Shown: positions 60,374 to 64,000 of the stretch, piece by piece
Numbering within the stretch: position 1 is the stretch's first letter
How the letters are laid out: every line of letters begins with the position of its first letter
Source: Halorubellus litoreus
GTDB taxonomy: Archaea; Halobacteriota; Halobacteria; Halobacteriales; Natrialbaceae
Direction of reading: 5' to 3'
Length of the DNA: 64,000 nt
Assembly (NCBI RefSeq): GCF_037081675.1
Contig: NZ_JAZAQL010000001.1
Location: 1,426,001 to 1,490,000, forward strand
Made by a program: the position numbers and the translations under genes
The notes under the pieces: generated by a model
The model's input: only the letters and a program-made list of their open reading frames with translations
Databases searched by the model: none
What the model was told of the DNA's origin: nothing

Positions 60374-61051
60374 ATGGCAATCGTCGCAGAGATCCTGCTC
60401 GCCGACCCCACGCTCCCCCTGGTCGACCTCGCGCGAGCGCTCCCGAGCCCCGAGATATCGGTCGCCAACACCGTGCCACTCGAAGACGGAACGCATCTCG
60501 TCACCGTCAGCGTCGACGACGAGTCCAGAGCGGTCTTCGAGCGAGAGCTGGACGCACAACCCGAACTCACCGACGTCGCGCCCATCGGCCAGACCGCAGA
60601 CGGCTGGTTCTACCAGGTGACCATCGACGGCGCGTCCGACCTGTTCGCCTCCCACAATCCCTCGGAGTTCGAAGGCGTGCTCCTGGAGGCCGCGGTCACC
60701 GGTGAGGGACTGCGAGAACTGAAGGTGTTCTCGAACTACGAGGCGTTCAGCACGCTCCGAGACAGATGCGAGGTGCACGGGATCCCCTTCGAGCTGTTGA
60801 ACATCGCATCCGACCCCGAGAACCCCGGCGAACGCGACAGGTTCGGACTCACCGAGAAGCAGTACCGGGCGCTCTCCATCGCATTCGCGGGCGGCTACTA
60901 CGACTCCCCGCGCGGGATGTCGACCCAGGAACTCGCCGCCGAACTCGACATCACCGCTCCCTCCGCGTCGGACCTCATCCGTCGCGCCGAACAGCAACTC
61001 ATCAGTCAGACCCTCGGCCCCGAACAGTATTTAAACGAACTTACAGTCTAG
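60374..61051 (+). CDS. Bat-type helix-turn-helix regulator
   Basis: A 225-residue protein. The C-terminal HTH_10 (bacterio-opsin activator type) domain covers about residues 160-215, with GLTEKQYRALSIAFAGGYYDSPRGMSTQELAAELDITAPSASDLIRRAEQQL. The N-terminal part (about 1-150) is an alpha/beta sensor region without membrane segments. This architecture is haloarchaeal and used by regulators that respond to redox, light or metabolites. It lies 38 bp before a short-chain dehydrogenase on the same strand and may control it or form an operon with it. Confidence 0.85.
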   Translation: MAIVAEILLADPTLPLVDLARALPSPEISVANTVPLEDGTHLVTVSVDDESRAVFERELDAQPELTDVAPIGQTADGWFYQVTIDGASDLFASHNPSEFEGVLLEAAVTGEGLRELKVFSNYEAFSTLRDRCEVHGIPFELLNIASDPENPGERDRFGLTEKQYRALSIAFAGGYYDSPRGMSTQELAAELDITAPSASDLIRRAEQQLISQTLGPEQYLNELTV

Positions 61052-61089
61052 CGTGGTTCTCTCCTCGGTGCAGCCAGTACTCTCGGGTG

Positions 61090-61827
61090 ATGTCAGAGAT
61101 AGCCGACGACGTCGCGATCGTCACCGGTGCGTCCTCCGGAATCGGTGAAGCAACCGCCGAAGCGCTCGCAGCCGAAGGCGCAACGGTCGTCCTCGCCGCT
61201 CGCCGCGAAGACGAACTGCACGCGCTCGCCGACCGCATCGAGTCGAACGGCGGCGACGCCCTCGTCGTCCCCACCGACGTCACCGACGAGGACGACATCG
61301 ACTCCCTCGTCGAGACGACCACGGACGAGTACGGTCGCATCGACATCCTCGTCAACAACGCCGGCGTGATGCTCGTCGAACCGCTCGAACGCGCCCAGCG
61401 GTCGAACCTCCGGCAGATGGTCGAGGTCAACCTCCTCGGACTGATGAACCTCACCCACGCTGCGCTGCCGGTCATGCAGGACCAGGAGACGGGGCACGTC
61501 GTCAACGTCTCCTCGGTCGCCGGTCGCTTCGCCTCCGAGAACTTCAGCGGGTACAACGGGACGAAGTTCGGCGTCAACGGATTCACCGAAGCACTCCGGA
61601 AGGAGGTCACGACCCAGCACATCCGGACGACGGTCGTGGAACCCGGCGCGGTCGAGACGGAACTCCCGACGCACATCACCGACGACCAGATACTCGAAGA
61701 GCTCGCCGACATAGAGATGCCCACGCTCGACCCCGAGGACATCGCACGCGGCATCGTGTACGCCACGACCCAGCCCGAGCACGTCGACGTGAACGAACTC
61801 CTCATCCGGCCGACCGGACAGACGTAG
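61090..61827 (+). CDS. Short-chain dehydrogenase/reductase (classical SDR)
   Basis: A 245-residue classical SDR. The cofactor motif is VTGASSGIGEATA (about 11-23), NNAG is present (VNNAGVM), the catalytic Ser is in VVNVSSVAG, and the Tyr-Lys pair is in YNGTKFGVNGF. The length and LEADER-free N-terminus are normal for a cytoplasmic NADP(H) enzyme. The start ATG at 61090 is 38 bp after the HTH gene; a TTTAAA at 61030-61035 could serve as its own promoter with a leader of about 28 nt. The substrate is not predictable. Confidence 0.92.
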   Translation: MSEIADDVAIVTGASSGIGEATAEALAAEGATVVLAARREDELHALADRIESNGGDALVVPTDVTDEDDIDSLVETTTDEYGRIDILVNNAGVMLVEPLERAQRSNLRQMVEVNLLGLMNLTHAALPVMQDQETGHVVNVSSVAGRFASENFSGYNGTKFGVNGFTEALRKEVTTQHIRTTVVEPGAVETELPTHITDDQILEELADIEMPTLDPEDIARGIVYATTQPEHVDVNELLIRPTGQT

Positions 61828-61938
61828 TCCGAGGGTACCGGCACGCCATCCACCGCCACCCCTCACGCGCCACCACCCCTCTCTCCAGCACGCTACTCGC
61901 TTCCGCGCCACGAACCGGACCGGCCGCTGCGTTGGATA

Positions 61939-62904
61939 CTACGCGACCAGCTTCGACTCGACGTCGAACGCGACGCCCGTCATCTCCTCGGAGACCGTCC
62001 ACAGTCGGTGTGCCGTCTCGTGGTCGTACGACTTCGCGTTCGACGTGACCCGAGTCGGACTTCCTCGCATCTCCATGAAGCCGTCCGGGCCGAAGTAGTG
62101 ACCGCCATCGACGTTCTCGGCGGTTGCGGCGTAGAGCGTCGGCAGCGCACCCTCCGCGGCCGACTGCCCGAAGATAGCGTTCCCGATGCGACCGAGTACC
62201 CGCCGAGCGAACGAGGTCCCCATCTCGGAGTCACCGGCCTGGAGTCCGGTCGCCGACCAGCCCGGGTGTGCCGCGACGGCAATCGTATCGAGGTCACCCG
62301 CACGGAGTCGACGGTCGAGCTCGTAGGTGAACAGCAGGTTCGCGAGCTTGCTCCGGCCGTACGCCTCGAATCGACTGTACGACTCTCTGCGATCGAGGTC
62401 GTCGAAATCGACGTCGCCGTTCCGGTGAGCCCCACTGCTCACGGTGACGACCCGCGTCTCCCCGTTCGTCTCCACGATGCGATCCAGGAGCAACCCGGTG
62501 AGCGCGAAGTGCCCGAGGTGGTTCACGCCGAACTGGCGTTCGAACCCGTCCTCGGTCGTCGAATACGGCGGAAACATGACGCCCGCGTTGTTGACGAGCA
62601 CGTCGAGACGGTCGAACGCTGCCTCGAACTCGGACGCGAACGAGCGAATCGAATCCAGACTACCCAGGTCGAGCTCGAGGACGGTCACCGACGCGTCGTC
62701 GACGGCCGACTCGATCTCTCGCCGCGCCCGACTCGCCCTGTCGAGGCTTCGACAGGCCATGACGACGTGCGCGCCCTTCCGGGCGAACGCGCTGGCGTTC
62801 TCGAACCCGAGTCCGCTGTTCGCGCCGGTGACGACGACCGTGCGACCCGACTGGTCGGGCATCGCTTCCGCGGTCCACTCTCCTGATGGTCTCTCCGACG
62901 TCAT
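61939..62904 (-). CDS. Short-chain dehydrogenase (retinol dehydrogenase-like)
   Basis: A 321-residue SDR. The cofactor motif is VTGANSGLGFENASAFA, followed by VNNAGVMFPPYSTTEDGFERQFGVNHLGHFALTGLLL, the catalytic Ser in VTVSSGAHR, and the Tyr-Lys pair in YGRSKLANLLFTYELDRRL. These motif variants (NSGLG, GVNHLGHF) are typical of the retinol dehydrogenase/WWOX-like group. The ATG at 62904 (MTSERPSGEW) is used; a TTG upstream at 62916 would add four residues. A TATA-like GCATAAAAATG at about 62960-62968 on the minus strand indicates a short leader. The substrate is unknown. Confidence 0.9.
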   Translation of the reverse strand: MTSERPSGEWTAEAMPDQSGRTVVVTGANSGLGFENASAFARKGAHVVMACRSLDRASRARREIESAVDDASVTVLELDLGSLDSIRSFASEFEAAFDRLDVLVNNAGVMFPPYSTTEDGFERQFGVNHLGHFALTGLLLDRIVETNGETRVVTVSSGAHRNGDVDFDDLDRRESYSRFEAYGRSKLANLLFTYELDRRLRAGDLDTIAVAAHPGWSATGLQAGDSEMGTSFARRVLGRIGNAIFGQSAAEGALPTLYAATAENVDGGHYFGPDGFMEMRGSPTRVTSNAKSYDHETAHRLWTVSEEMTGVAFDVESKLVA

Positions 62905-63044
62905 TACGACGTCCAATGCCGAGCGAAGCGGAGAAACTGATGCTAACCTGAAAGCCCATTTTTATGCTCTCGGGCTTGCGACAGCCCCCGCCGCGGGCGA
63001 CGGTCGACGCGGGACTTCATCGAGGCGAACGCGACGACGCCACG

Positions 63045-64000
63045 CTACCAGAGGTGCTCGCGGAGGAACTCGCGCTGCCGTCGCTCGTAGCGGTCGCCCC
63101 AGTCGCCAGCGTACGGCGTCACGTGCGCACCGCCCTCGCCCGTCACGAGCGACACCGGCATCCCCGCGTCCTCGGCCGCCGCGACGTACCGCTCGGCCTG
63201 CCGGTACGGGACGACGCGGTCCGCCGTCCCGTGATACAGGAGCGCCGGCGCGTCGCTCGCGTCCAGGTGCGTGACCGGCGACGCCTGCGTCCGCTGAGGC
63301 TCGCACGCCTGGTCTTCGCAGCCGAGGAACCGGCGGACGAGCGTCCCGCCGACCCCACCGTCCTCGACCCCGAAGTCGTACACGCCACTCACCGACACCA
63401 CGCACGACGCGCGCGCCGCGCGAGCGCTCACGCCCGCCGGCCGCAAGTTCGAGACGTCCGGAGCCGCCGCAACCAGCGTCGACAGGTGCCCGCCCGCCGA
63501 CTCCCCCGTCAACCCGACCGCATCCGGGTCCACGCCCAGCGCGTCCGCGTGCTCGCGGCACCACGCCATCGCCGCCACCACGTCCCGAACCGGGCCCGGG
63601 AACGACGCCTCGTCACTCAACCGATACCCGACCGACGCGAACGCAGCCCCCTCCGAGAGCGGCACGCGCCTGAACCGCCCACCGCCCTTCGATCCGAACG
63701 CCCACGCCCCACCGTGGACGTGCACCACGAGCGGCACCGGCCCCTCCACGTCCCGCGGCCGATAGTAATCCAACAACAACCGCCCGTCCTCCGTGTCGCG
63801 GAACTGCACGTCCCGGTACACCGTCGCCAACTCCGTCTCCGCATCCGGGTCCCCGAGCAGCTCCGACTCCGCCGTCGCGGTCTCCGTCAGCGTCTCCGTC
63901 ACCGACGTCGCCCGCGTCGTCGACCCACCGTCGGTCGCCGTCCCCGTCGTCCCAGTACCACGCCCCGCACACCCGGCCACGCCAGTCGCCCCAGCGACCC
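63045..64000 (-). CDS. Lipoprotein alpha/beta hydrolase (esterase/lipase), 5' end beyond the window
   Basis: Open to the right edge, so the N-terminus is missing. The visible 5' part includes a lipobox-like TGVAGCAG (about 63960-63975), suggesting a lipid-anchored surface protein behind a Tat signal that starts outside the window. A Thr/Ser/Gly-rich tether of about 35 residues follows, then an alpha/beta hydrolase core of the hormone-sensitive-lipase-like group: HVHGGAWAFGSKGGG (oxyanion), GLTGESAGGHLS (nucleophile Ser), an Asp in HGTADRVVPY and a His in TGEGGAHVTPY. Two close cysteine pairs (CEDQACEPQ and an isolated SCVVSVS) may form disulfides. The substrate is unknown. Confidence 0.85.
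   Translation of the reverse strand, partial: VAGATGVAGCAGRGTGTTGTATDGGSTTRATSVTETLTETATAESELLGDPDAETELATVYRDVQFRDTEDGRLLLDYYRPRDVEGPVPLVVHVHGGAWAFGSKGGGRFRRVPLSEGAAFASVGYRLSDEASFPGPVRDVVAAMAWCREHADALGVDPDAVGLTGESAGGHLSTLVAAAPDVSNLRPAGVSARAARASCVVSVSGVYDFGVEDGGVGGTLVRRFLGCEDQACEPQRTQASPVTHLDASDAPALLYHGTADRVVPYRQAERYVAAAEDAGMPVSLVTGEGGAHVTPYAGDWGDRYERRQREFLREHLW

Overview
This window is chromosomal DNA from a halophilic archaeon of the class Halobacteria. The evidence is very high GC content with a strong G/C third-position bias, strongly acidic proteins, twin-arginine lipoprotein signals on the exported proteins, and TATA-like boxes lying about 25-30 nt upstream of start codons (leaderless transcription). 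Archaeal core genes such as NMD3, the wyosine enzyme Taw2 and XPD-type Fe-S helicases are present. The genus cannot be fixed from the sequence alone. Both edges cut through genes: an epimerase on the left and a lipoprotein esterase on the right. A run of 96 N at 32859-32954 is an assembly gap inside a tandem repeat.

Layout. 1-4.3 kb holds an accessory-looking patch: a Tat-exported protein with a long hydrophobic core, a small four-helix membrane protein behind it, an AT-rich spacer and a divergent ABC-2 exporter. 4.4-12.2 kb carries two XPD/DinG-like helicases around a translationally overlapping nmd3-taw2 pair and several small membrane proteins, including a 27-residue one. 12.3-16.6 kb is a thiamine-type ABC importer (thiB-thiP-thiQ). 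16.8-18.8 kb is a divergent pair of tandem-rhodanese sulfurtransferases with a perfect inverted repeat between them. 19-25 kb has an aldehyde dehydrogenase, a metY-metX methionine operon and a cation/Ca2+ exchanger. 26-35.7 kb has serB, serA and thrC among small haloarchaeal proteins, and two intergenic arrays of one hairpin repeat family.

36.7-38.0 kb holds two tandem four-helix membrane paralogues plus the tail of a third; a related intact gene lies at 49.0 kb. 38.2-47.9 kb is a sugar-type catabolic and uptake locus on the minus strand. It has a TrmB-like regulator, a lipoprotein binding protein, two permeases, an MalK-like ATPase, a 66-residue membrane protein, two Gfo/Idh/MocA dehydrogenases and a TIM-barrel isomerase/epimerase. 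It reads as a system that imports a sugar and processes it oxidatively, possibly through keto-sugars.

49.5-59.3 kb is a complete LysW-carrier arginine pathway (argG-argH and, from a separate promoter, lysW-argX-argC-argB-argD-argE-argF). argG has an unusual structured upstream leader and a candidate 19-codon upstream reading frame. 59.5-64 kb holds a small membrane protein, a 2H phosphoesterase, a Bat-type HTH regulator, two short-chain dehydrogenases and the edge-truncated esterase.
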